This document shows, in pieces, positions 1 to 7,745 of a DNA stretch of 41,405 nt. The position numbers were made by a program, and so were the translations under genes. The stretch's first letter is position 1. Each line of letters starts with the position of its first letter. The DNA comes from Chlamydiota bacterium (GTDB lineage Bacteria > Actinomycetota > Thermoleophilia > Solirubrobacterales > Solirubrobacteraceae): contig CAJCHW010000098.1 of the NCBI GenBank assembly GCA_903970125.1, positions 1 to 41,405 of the forward strand, written 5' to 3'. The notes beneath the pieces are model-generated. The model did no database searches. It was not told the origin of the DNA and saw only the letters and a program-made list of their open reading frames with translations.

Positions 1-1339
1 CGCGCCCGCCGTACTGCGAGCCGTTTTCGAAAGCGAAACTGCGGTAGCCGGCCAGCCTGCCGAAGCGTGCGTTCAGCCGGTAGTCGCACAATTTCGAGCC
101 GTCGGTTTTGTCCGCGTCACACCAGCTGCCCGTGACTTCGCCATGCGGTATTTCAGATACTTCGCCGGCGGGAATATCGTAATAGAGGGTGAAGTCATAG
201 CCGTCGCTGCCACCACCTGCAGCGTGCAGGTTGCCGTCGATCCAGACACCCTGTTTGGAGACGGTCAAAGGCTGCGCCTCGCCGCCCAGCGGCGCCACGT
301 CTTCGATTTCGACATCCGATGCGTGGGTCTGCGCCGCGGCGAACAGCCGGCCTTGCGATCCCGAAGGCCCGAGTTCGACCGGCGTCCAGTCGAACTGGCC
401 GGATTCGCCCTTGACCCGCTTGAACAGCATGATCCCGAGGCCGCTTTCGGGACTGGCCTGGCCGAGCAGCCACATGTTCTGCGGCGAGGAGCCCGCGATC
501 CCCACGATCGTGAAGGCACCCGCGTAGCCCACTGGCAGCTGGATCGGCTCGCGCGTCCAGCTTTCGCCGTTCCAACGAGCTACAGCTTCGTCGCGAGCGC
601 GCCCGAGCACGCCGAAGAAGGCTTCCGTGCGCGCTCCGTTTTCGACCGCCGCGTCGACCACGGCCCGTGAACCTTCGTCGGTCGCGATCACCTCAGGATC
701 TGCTTCCCCGCCTTCGCCCGCTGCCATCAACACCCCGGTGGGCGGATTGGCCATTACGCCACCAACAGGCGGTTCAGGCACCATCTGGAAGCGACCGCTG
801 GGGCCGGGGTTGCGCACCAGCACGACGACGCGCTCGCCCGGCTTGCGGGTCGAGTCCTCGCCGACCAACACGCCGCCGCCGCGGGCAGTGATGCGCGCCG
901 AGAGGCGGTTCGGCTGCATGCCGCGATAAGGCTGCCCGCTTTCGCCCAGCGGCGTTTCGTAGATCGACCAATCGGGAGTGGCATCGGTGGCACGCTCGAA
1001 GACGAGCTGCCCGGATGTGCCGCTGCCGCTCGCGGTGGATGCAGAGGCCGGCACGTCAACGTCGTCCGGTAGGACCCGGTAAGCCCAGGATTCGCCGGGT
1101 TCCCCTGACGTCGCAGCACCCATCAACACCGTGCCCCGATCGGCGGTTCCAAGCACCGGTTGAGGGGTTACAGCCGACGCGCCGGCGGCGGTCGCGCTGG
1201 CGCCGCCGGCGGCCAGAGCGCCGCCGTGACCGCGGAGATGGAGTCCAAGCACGACGATGGCCCCGACGCCCACGGTCAGAGGCAGGAGCCGCACCGCCAG
1301 GCTCCTTGGCACGCGCGTGCGCATGATGGCAGCCATCAT
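1..1339 (-). CDS. Secreted beta-propeller-like protein, 3' end beyond window
   Basis: The reading frame stays open from 1339 to the left edge, giving at least 446 residues with no stop. The ATG at 1339 overlaps the TGA of the upstream gene (ATGA), so translational coupling is likely; in-frame ATGs at 1336 and 1324 are alternatives. The N-terminus is basic and then hydrophobic (residues about 14-33), consistent with a Sec signal or anchor. The body has the same flavour as its upstream neighbour: WNGESW, NMWLLG and aromatic/Gly-rich strands typical of beta-propeller blades. No catalytic motif is recognised. It is the last visible gene of the six-gene minus-strand locus. Function unknown; extracytoplasmic location is inferred. 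Confidence 0.7.
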   Translation of the reverse strand, partial: MMAAIMRTRVPRSLAVRLLPLTVGVGAIVVLGLHLRGHGGALAAGGASATAAGASAVTPQPVLGTADRGTVLMGAATSGEPGESWAYRVLPDDVDVPASASTASGSGTSGQLVFERATDATPDWSIYETPLGESGQPYRGMQPNRLSARITARGGGVLVGEDSTRKPGERVVVLVRNPGPSGRFQMVPEPPVGGVMANPPTGVLMAAGEGGEADPEVIATDEGSRAVVDAAVENGARTEAFFGVLGRARDEAVARWNGESWTREPIQLPVGYAGAFTIVGIAGSSPQNMWLLGQASPESGLGIMLFKRVKGESGQFDWTPVELGPSGSQGRLFAAAQTHASDVEIEDVAPLGGEAQPLTVSKQGVWIDGNLHAAGGGSDGYDFTLYYDIPAGEVSEIPHGEVTGSWCDADKTDGSKLCDYRLNARFGRLAGYRSFAFENGSQYGGR

Positions 1340-3225
1340 CCGGTCGCGATCGCGCCGTGGACGCCGGTCAGCCAGTGCGCGCTCGTGCTCACGACGTTGG
1401 GCCCCGTCGTCTTGCTTTCGCCCGATCCACCGGGGACAGGCACGGGCTTGGGCTTGGTCAACTCCTTGGTTTTGAAACCGAGTGCCGTGGGCCAGGAGGC
1501 ACGGGAAAACGCCAGCTGCAGATCGTGGCGGCCGGGCTTAAGCCGCCGCCGAGCCGTGCGCGCAATGACCGTGCCGTGGCGCTTGGCGACCAGCTGCACG
1601 TCAGCCAAACGCGTCAGCTTGAAATTCACAATCACCGTCAGACCGCGGCGGACAACGGTGATGTGTTCCAACAGCGCCGGAATGACCTCCCGTTCGGGCG
1701 CTTGGGACACCGCTTTGGCGACAGGTTCGACTGCGACCGGTGGCGGTGCGAACAGTTCGGCGTCATCGGGCGGCGGTATATCCGGAACAAACTGGGCAAC
1801 GGCCTCGTTGGGGCGAACCGTGATCGTGCCCGCCCAGTAGGGGTCGGTGTCTTCGGGGAGCACCGCGCCGTTGGTGTAGTGAAACACCCACCCGGCGGAC
1901 GTCACCATCCATGCTTCTTCGGGTCCGGTGCTGGCGACCAGCTGCGCAGCGCCCCGTCCGGCTCCGCTCGCAGGCAGCGTGTAGAGGCGGGGCGCGGGCC
2001 TTTCGGAGCCCGCCCCAATCAACGCCACCCTCGCCTTGCCAGTAGTGCTTCCGGTTTCGCGCAGGGCCTGATCGGCAACCCATGCCGCTGCGCGCCCCGG
2101 CACGGGAGCGACGTCGACAAAGCGGTCTTCGGAGGAGAACGGCGACGGTTCTGTCGAAAGCTGGTTTTCGAGGTCGACGAGTTCGAATTCCGACGATTCG
2201 GGCTTGTTACGGAGAACAAGGGGCGGGCTTGGCACCGATTCCGGCTGCGAGCCTTCTGTGGGCGCCGTCGGTCCCGAAGCCGCGCCGCCACCGGAGAACC
2301 AGATTTCGGTGCCTTCGGAATGGGCTGAGAGCAGCTCATCCCCTGCTTCCGGCACACCCTCCTGTTCAAGGCCCGCGAAGACCGATGCGAAGTTCACGTC
2401 GGTGAAGGTTTCGCCTTCGAGGCGGTGGATCAGGACAGGCCCGCGGGACTCGGGGGTCGCCAGCGCAACCGGGTCGCTGCGGTCGCCGGCAGCCTGACCG
2501 ACGAAGGTCGACTCGTAGAAGGTTCCGGGTTCGCCCCGGAGCGCTTCAGCGGGGGATCTGAAGAACGCGAGCGCACTCACGCCGCGACCCTGAGGTTGGT
2601 AGGAGGTGGTCAGGGTCTGACCGTTCCAGTGCAGGTGGAAGGCGCCGACGCGCTGCCCGGAAGGATCTTGGCTGCCAACGCCGGCAAACCAGCAATCGTT
2701 CGGTCCGTCACAGGCCGCGGCGTCCATGTGCTGAAAGGGATCGGAGGACTCGTAGGGGGTCGAGTAGGAGCCGACGACTTCGCCGTCCTTGAAGTGGCAC
2801 AGGGCAACCCCCGCACCGACCCGCGGCTCGCTCGGAGACGTGATCACCCAGAACTCGTCCGGGCCCGCCCAGGCGATCCGCGAGACCCCCCCGGAGCCGC
2901 CACACACGGTCGAAAGCTCGTGCCAGACGCGACCGTTCCAGAAGAACAGGCCGGCGGGCAGCAGTCCGTTGCCCTCGACGCTCATGAGGCCCTCGTTGGG
3001 AGCGTAGAACTCGAGGTCGTCAACCTTGCCGAGGGGCGCATTGAAGACCGACCCCGCGGGCGGTGGCGGCTGTTCCAACCGCCACTGCGCTGCGGCTGAA
3101 GCCGCCTCAGGCTCGATCAATGCGGCGCCCTGCGCGAGCAGCAAGGCGAGCGCGACCAGCAAGCCCACCGCAACCGCCGGGCGCGCCGACGTCAGGGTCG
3201 CCCACCAAGACAAGGGCAGATGCAT
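1336..3225 (-). CDS. Secreted protein with W-containing blade motifs and C-terminal beta-sandwich
   Basis: The start at 3225 is chosen because it puts a good signal peptide at the N-terminus (MHLPLSWWATLTS followed by a long Leu/Ala/Val core); the open frame continues to 3363 but would overlap ftsH. The product is 629 residues. Repeated short motifs of the type acid-x-W (EFWVITSP, DCWFAG, EIWFSGG, EAWMVT) suggest a beta-propeller. The last 130 residues contain a Val- and Arg-rich segment (RRGLTVIVNFKLTRLADVQL) that looks like an Ig-like beta-sandwich seen in many actinobacterial surface proteins. It lies 79 bp after ftsH and overlaps the next gene by 4 bp. It appears related to that next gene. 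Function unknown. Confidence 0.75.
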   Translation of the reverse strand: MHLPLSWWATLTSARPAVAVGLLVALALLLAQGAALIEPEAASAAAQWRLEQPPPPAGSVFNAPLGKVDDLEFYAPNEGLMSVEGNGLLPAGLFFWNGRVWHELSTVCGGSGGVSRIAWAGPDEFWVITSPSEPRVGAGVALCHFKDGEVVGSYSTPYESSDPFQHMDAAACDGPNDCWFAGVGSQDPSGQRVGAFHLHWNGQTLTTSYQPQGRGVSALAFFRSPAEALRGEPGTFYESTFVGQAAGDRSDPVALATPESRGPVLIHRLEGETFTDVNFASVFAGLEQEGVPEAGDELLSAHSEGTEIWFSGGGAASGPTAPTEGSQPESVPSPPLVLRNKPESSEFELVDLENQLSTEPSPFSSEDRFVDVAPVPGRAAAWVADQALRETGSTTGKARVALIGAGSERPAPRLYTLPASGAGRGAAQLVASTGPEEAWMVTSAGWVFHYTNGAVLPEDTDPYWAGTITVRPNEAVAQFVPDIPPPDDAELFAPPPVAVEPVAKAVSQAPEREVIPALLEHITVVRRGLTVIVNFKLTRLADVQLVAKRHGTVIARTARRRLKPGRHDLQLAFSRASWPTALGFKTKELTKPKPVPVPGGSGESKTTGPNVVSTSAHWLTGVHGAIATG

Positions 3226-3304
3226 CACTCCCGGGATCCAGACCCGTGCGCTCACCGGCGTGCACGCGCGCGCGCCCTCTCTCGTGGCCCGCTGCACATG
3301 CCCA

Positions 3305-5434
3305 TCAGGACTCAACCTCGGGATCTGGATCGGCGGCACCGTGCCGGATATCCCGTAGATCATCGAGCGTCATCTCCTCCACCGTCGACAGCACCGCATC
3401 AAGCGCGACGCCCGCGAGCGTCTCCTGCTCCAACAGCGTGCTGGCCGTCTCCTCAACCGCCTGCCAGTTGCGATCGAGGACTGCGACGGCACGTTGTTCG
3501 GCGTCCCCGACCAGACGCTCAACCTCGCGGTCGATCAGGTCGAGCGTCGAGGGACCAACCGAGCCGAGGTCCTGGAGCGAGGCGCCGAGGAACACCTCCC
3601 CGCCGCGTTCGCCGATCGTCACCGGACCGAGCGCCTCGGACATGCCGTAGGAGGTCACCATCGAGCGTGCCAACGCAGTGGCCGCATGCAGGTCGTCGCT
3701 GACGCCTGTCGAGAAGTGGCCGAACGAAATCCGCTCACCGGCCGCGCCGGCCACCATCACGACCAGTTGGATCAGCAGATCGGGCTCGGAGGCAAGAACC
3801 TGATCGCGATCGACGAGCATGTGGGCGGCGGTGCCCAGGGTGCGCCCGCGCGCCACGATCGACAGCTTGCCCGTCGAGCTGGCCTGGCCGAGCGCCCTGG
3901 CAACGACCGCGTGGGCAGACTCGTGGACCGCGATGCGCATGCGCTCGTCGTGGCTGAGCACGTGCCGCTTGGCCGGGCCGGCGACGACCCGGTCGATCGC
4001 CTCCTCAAGCGAGGCCTGGTCGATTGTGATCTCGCCGGCACGCACGCTCAGCAGCGCCGCCTCGTTGATCACGTTGGCAAGCTCGGCACCGCTGAAACCT
4101 GGCGTCTGGCGTGCGATCTCCTCAAGCGACGCATCGGGTGCCAGCGGCCGCTTGGCGCCGTGCAGCCGCAGGATCTCCAGCCGCCCGTGCAGGTCGGGGT
4201 TGTCGATGGTCACCTGGCGGTCGAACCGTCCCGGGCGCAACAGGGCGGGATCGAGGATGTCGGGACGGTTGGTGGCTCCCATCACCACCAGACCACCGTC
4301 GCCGGAGAACCCGTCCATCTCGACGAGAATCTGGTTGAGCGTCTGCTCGCGCTCGTCGTTGCCCTGACCGATGCCGGCACCGCGCTTACGTCCGGCCGCA
4401 TCGAGCTCGTCGATGAACACGATCGCGGGGGCCGCTTTGCGGGCCTTGCGAAAGAGGTCGCGCACGCGGGCAGCGCCAACCCCGACGAGCGACTCGACAA
4501 AGTCCGACCCCGACAGCGAGAAGAACGCAGCGTCGGCCTCGCCGGCCACGGCCTTGGCGATCAAAGTCTTGCCGGTGCCGGGCGGCCCGACCAGCAGCAC
4601 GCCCTTCGGCGCCGCCGCCCCCACCGCCAGATAGCGCGTGGGATCTGCGAGGTAGTCGCGTATCTCGCGCAGCTCGGCCACGGCCTCGCCGACGCCGGCC
4701 ACGTCGCCGAAGGTAACCCGGTCCGCGGTGCCCGCACCGCCGCGGCGCCCGCGGCCGGTGAACTTGGAGAACGCCGCGATCCCGCCGGCACCGCCATCGG
4801 CGCCGGCGCGCATGAACAGCGCGAACAGGCACACCAGCAGCAGGATCGGGATCAAGAACTGCACCACGATCTCGCGTGTGGGCTTGTAGCTCTGCTGGTC
4901 AACGGCGACGACCGCACCATGGCTCTCAAGCGTGGTCAAGAGCTGCTGGGTCTGCGCACCCGAGCTCGGGTAGGCGGCCCAGTACTTGGTACCAGCCGTC
5001 AGCGTGCTTCCAGCGATGGCGCCCGCGGGCGCCACACCACCGGTCGCTTCCCTGCTTTCGCCAGCTGTCGTCAGGGGCTTGACCACAAGCTGTACGCGGT
5101 CGTCGTGATCGAGCAGCGTGGCGCTCAAGACCTCCCGGTGTTCGGCCAGAACCAGTACGCGGCTGAACGGGAGTTCTGTGCCTTCGCTGGACGGACCGAT
5201 CGAGCCGAGCAGCGTAAAGAAGGCAATCGCCAAGGCGATTGCACCCACGGCAAGCAGCGTCGAGAGCAAGTCCTTCAGCAGCAGGCGGCGTAAGAAGCCA
5301 CCGAGCTCGATCAGAAACGCCCGGGTCGGATTGCGCTTGCGCGCGAGGCCCGAGCTGACCTGCGGTTCGGCGGCGGCAGCGCCGCGCCGACGGCGCGGAA
5401 CCTGCGGCCGATTGCCTGGCGCGGTACCGGGCAC
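3305..5434 (-). CDS. ftsH: FtsH-like membrane-bound AAA+ zinc metalloprotease
   Basis: A 709-residue product with full FtsH architecture. There are two membrane segments (about 53-79 and 189-209) flanking an extracytoplasmic domain, then an AAA+ module with Walker A GPPGTGKT (283-290), Walker B IVFIDE (338-343) and the second region of homology NRPDILDPALLRPGRFDR (389-406). The protease domain has HESAH (504-508), which keeps the HExxH zinc motif but differs from the usual HEAGH, and the third ligand region STGVSDDLHAAT. FtsH degrades membrane and misassembled proteins using ATP. The GTG start overlaps the TAG stop of the PstS-like gene by one base (TAGTG), so the two are probably translationally coupled. 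This is unlikely to be the only housekeeping FtsH of the genome; a dedicated role in this secretome locus is inference. Confidence 0.93.
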   Translation of the reverse strand: MPGTAPGNRPQVPRRRRGAAAAEPQVSSGLARKRNPTRAFLIELGGFLRRLLLKDLLSTLLAVGAIALAIAFFTLLGSIGPSSEGTELPFSRVLVLAEHREVLSATLLDHDDRVQLVVKPLTTAGESREATGGVAPAGAIAGSTLTAGTKYWAAYPSSGAQTQQLLTTLESHGAVVAVDQQSYKPTREIVVQFLIPILLLVCLFALFMRAGADGGAGGIAAFSKFTGRGRRGGAGTADRVTFGDVAGVGEAVAELREIRDYLADPTRYLAVGAAAPKGVLLVGPPGTGKTLIAKAVAGEADAAFFSLSGSDFVESLVGVGAARVRDLFRKARKAAPAIVFIDELDAAGRKRGAGIGQGNDEREQTLNQILVEMDGFSGDGGLVVMGATNRPDILDPALLRPGRFDRQVTIDNPDLHGRLEILRLHGAKRPLAPDASLEEIARQTPGFSGAELANVINEAALLSVRAGEITIDQASLEEAIDRVVAGPAKRHVLSHDERMRIAVHESAHAVVARALGQASSTGKLSIVARGRTLGTAAHMLVDRDQVLASEPDLLIQLVVMVAGAAGERISFGHFSTGVSDDLHAATALARSMVTSYGMSEALGPVTIGERGGEVFLGASLQDLGSVGPSTLDLIDREVERLVGDAEQRAVAVLDRNWQAVEETASTLLEQETLAGVALDAVLSTVEEMTLDDLRDIRHGAADPDPEVES

Positions 5435-7551
5435 TAGCGCTTCTTGTGGCGAGCGTGCTTGCGCTTTTTCTTGCCCTGCGCGACGCTTGCCTTGGTGAGC
5501 GTCAGCGTGACGGTCTTCTCAGCGGCCGTACCGCCGGTCGGCGTATAGGTGATCGTGATCGTGACCTTGAGCTTGCCGCTCTTGCTCTTGGTGACCTTCT
5601 TGGAGGCCGCCGCCGAGATCGGCAAATTCACCGTACCCTGGCCACCGGCAACGCTCGACGTCACGCTCGACACCGTCAGCGAACCGCTTGTTGCCTTGAT
5701 CGCGATCTCTCCAGCTTGCGGCAGCACCACGGACATCACGATGTCGCCGCCCTTGACCTTGGCGCTTGCGACCGTAAAAACGTTACTCGGCTGTACCGTC
5801 GAGGTCTGAGCGGAGGTGCTGGTGGACACGGTGGTCGTCGTGGTGTGGTGTTCTTCGGAACCTCCTCCTCCTCCACCACCACCACCGGTGGGCTTGCCTT
5901 CCTTGTCCCACCCGATCGCCGCGACCCCCTTGCGCGCGATTGCCTGCAACGTCGGCGACAGGTCGCCGTAGTTGGCAGCCAGAATATTTTCCTGTCCTTC
6001 GATGGAGGTGACAGCCGTGAGGTAGTCCTTGACCGTACGAGCCTTGCCTTCTTCTGCCTCGCTGTCTCCGTACACGGTCGCGTCGTCATCCCACGCTAGG
6101 TCGTACGTAATACCGCACGCGGGGTATGTGACATCGTTGAGGCTACCCGTCGCATAGGCTTCAAACCAGTCGCCCAGCGTCGGGTCCGCCCCGGGGGGCG
6201 CGCCGCGATAGTCGGCCCCCTCACAGTTTGCTCCAGGTTCCTTGGTTTCCGAGGCGAGATTGAGCTTGGGATTCAGTGAGGGCTCGACGTAGTTTACACC
6301 CACGCCTTCCTTACCTTCTTGGACTTCATTCGGATTGATGGTCTGAAGCGGAACCCAGTAGTAGGACTGGTCCCTGCTGGGTTCAGTTTCAGCATTGGGG
6401 TTTGGTTCCAGCGCAAACGCTTCCTTGCGTGCCGTCGCCAGATCGACGTAGCCGATCGAACCGTCCGTTGCCTTCACCGCCTTTGCGACGAATTCGTTTC
6501 CATTGGCCAGACCCGTGCAGATGTGATTTGCCGAAGCGGCGATCGTGCATTCACTCTTCGCATTAACCGGCGGTGGCGTTTCGATCTGGCTTTCGGTCAA
6601 CGGCCATTTGGTGTTGGTGCCAAACACGGGCGCTTCTTTCCAGATGTTCCCGGTGGTCTGCGCGCCCGGGAGCAGACTCAGGTACGCCTTGAAGTTGTAG
6701 GTCGTCCCGGAACCGTCAAAGCGGACGATTCGGCGCACAGGGACGTTCTTGCATTCGCTGATCCCTTCCGCGACCTCAAGCGGCGCCGTGGGCCTTTCTG
6801 CGCCGCCATCGTGCATATGAATGGTGCCACCGCTGGTTTCGACGACTTCCCCCCAGGTGGTCGGCTTTCCCCTCCAGATCCGCTCAAGCACAGCCGCGGG
6901 TATATGCACACGGAGCGTTCCTTCCTTGAAGGTGTCGTCCGTTTCCTTGCCTGTGGGATCGTTGGGACCACCGGTGGTTGTGTCACCGTTGCCACCGTGC
7001 TGTTCCGGGTTTTCCAACTCGCATCCTTCGGGGAAATGTACGACGACGGTGGCAGCGAAGGACGCCACCGGCAACACGTGCAACCTCCCCGGGTTGGGGC
7101 CGCCGGCGGCTTCCATCTCGTTCTCCTGAGTTTCGCTGGGCGGCGCGTCGGTTGCAGCAAACCGGGTCGTCGCGTTGCGCGCGCCGCCCGCTTCCTGTTC
7201 GGCCGGATTATAGGTACAACCCAGGTTGGTGCCTCCGGCTCCGAACGCGCCCAATCCACAGCTACTGCCGTCCGGGTCGTACGTCACGGTGGGCGCCGTC
7301 TGGCCTTCCCGTTCGCAGTAATTCTTAAAAGTCTGGGGGATCCAGACTTCTTGCTGAACGATCTTCTGCGCCGACGAGCCCTCGCCCCCGATGGCAGCAC
7401 CGGTGCACGGCCTGCTGAGCGCTTCAGCGAATTCCGCGTGCGCCGCGGCGGGCGCACCGGCCAGCAGCACCAAAGCGGATGCCACCACAGCTAGGCCGAG
7501 CGCGAATGGCGTGACGACGCTGGGGCGGGTCAGGGATCGGGCGAGAAGCAT
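5434..7551 (-). CDS. Large PstS-like secreted protein with poly-Gly linker and basic tail
   Basis: The start at 7551 gives a clear signal peptide (MLLARSLTRP, then a hydrophobic core ending AAAHAEF); the product is 705 residues, about twice a normal PstS. PstS-like signatures are GGEGSSAQ near the mature N-terminus, an IWRGKPTTWGEV segment matching the IFLGKVTTWNDP region of true PstS, and FDGSGTTYNF (about residues 276-285) matching the phosphate-loop RSDGSGDTYAF. A run of about nine Gly (556-564), a Thr/Ser-rich stretch, a beta-sandwich-like C-terminal domain and a strongly basic end (KKKRKHARHKKR) follow. Large insertions separate the PstS motifs. It is likely a surface-held binding protein; phosphate as ligand is inference. 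It is translationally coupled to the FtsH gene downstream. Confidence 0.75.
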   Translation of the reverse strand: MLLARSLTRPSVVTPFALGLAVVASALVLLAGAPAAAHAEFAEALSRPCTGAAIGGEGSSAQKIVQQEVWIPQTFKNYCEREGQTAPTVTYDPDGSSCGLGAFGAGGTNLGCTYNPAEQEAGGARNATTRFAATDAPPSETQENEMEAAGGPNPGRLHVLPVASFAATVVVHFPEGCELENPEQHGGNGDTTTGGPNDPTGKETDDTFKEGTLRVHIPAAVLERIWRGKPTTWGEVVETSGGTIHMHDGGAERPTAPLEVAEGISECKNVPVRRIVRFDGSGTTYNFKAYLSLLPGAQTTGNIWKEAPVFGTNTKWPLTESQIETPPPVNAKSECTIAASANHICTGLANGNEFVAKAVKATDGSIGYVDLATARKEAFALEPNPNAETEPSRDQSYYWVPLQTINPNEVQEGKEGVGVNYVEPSLNPKLNLASETKEPGANCEGADYRGAPPGADPTLGDWFEAYATGSLNDVTYPACGITYDLAWDDDATVYGDSEAEEGKARTVKDYLTAVTSIEGQENILAANYGDLSPTLQAIARKGVAAIGWDKEGKPTGGGGGGGGGSEEHHTTTTTVSTSTSAQTSTVQPSNVFTVASAKVKGGDIVMSVVLPQAGEIAIKATSGSLTVSSVTSSVAGGQGTVNLPISAAASKKVTKSKSGKLKVTITITYTPTGGTAAEKTVTLTLTKASVAQGKKKRKHARHKKR
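5860..5886 (-). repeat. Poly-glycine codon run
   Basis: Nine consecutive Gly codons (four GGT, four GGA, then GGT) sit between the PstS-like part and the C-terminal domain of the large PstS-like protein. They form a flexible linker and are a likely site of length variation between strains. Confidence 0.85.
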
Positions 7552-7692
7552 GGAGAGGAGCGGTCCTTTCTTTCGTGTCCTTGAGCGACACGGATCGCTG
7601 CGCTGACGGGTCGCGGCCGGTCGATCGTTGCCGACCACGGTCGCGTCTGACGGCCAAAGACCCTACACGCGCGAACGCCGCACGGGCACGAG

Positions 7693-7736
7693 TTCACAAC
7701 TTCGCTACAAGTCCGTGACACCGCGGTAACAACGAT
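7693..7736 (+). promoter_or_regulatory. Four-unit 11-bp tandem array, Pho-box-like
   Basis: Four consecutive 11-bp units, each carrying ACA at positions 4-6: TTCACAACTTC, GCTACAAGTCC, GTGACACCGCG, GTAACAACGAT. The period is exactly 11 bp, the spacing of PhoB/PhoP-type direct-repeat sites (in Streptomyces the unit is GTTCACC-like). It lies in the 194-bp gap between the TolB-like gene and the PstS-like gene, which has no other feature. It reads on the plus strand, opposite to the genes it sits among, and is about 140 bp upstream of the PstS-like start. Confidence 0.5.
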
Positions 7737-7745
7737 GGGCTCGCG

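Noticed and set aside
3494-5293. 599-residue plus-strand open frame
   Set aside because: It is the shadow of ftsH on the other strand; its translation has no domain and the minus-strand frame has full FtsH motifs. The plus-strand frames at 1357-2328, 6319-7494 and 10496-11470 are rejected for the same reason.
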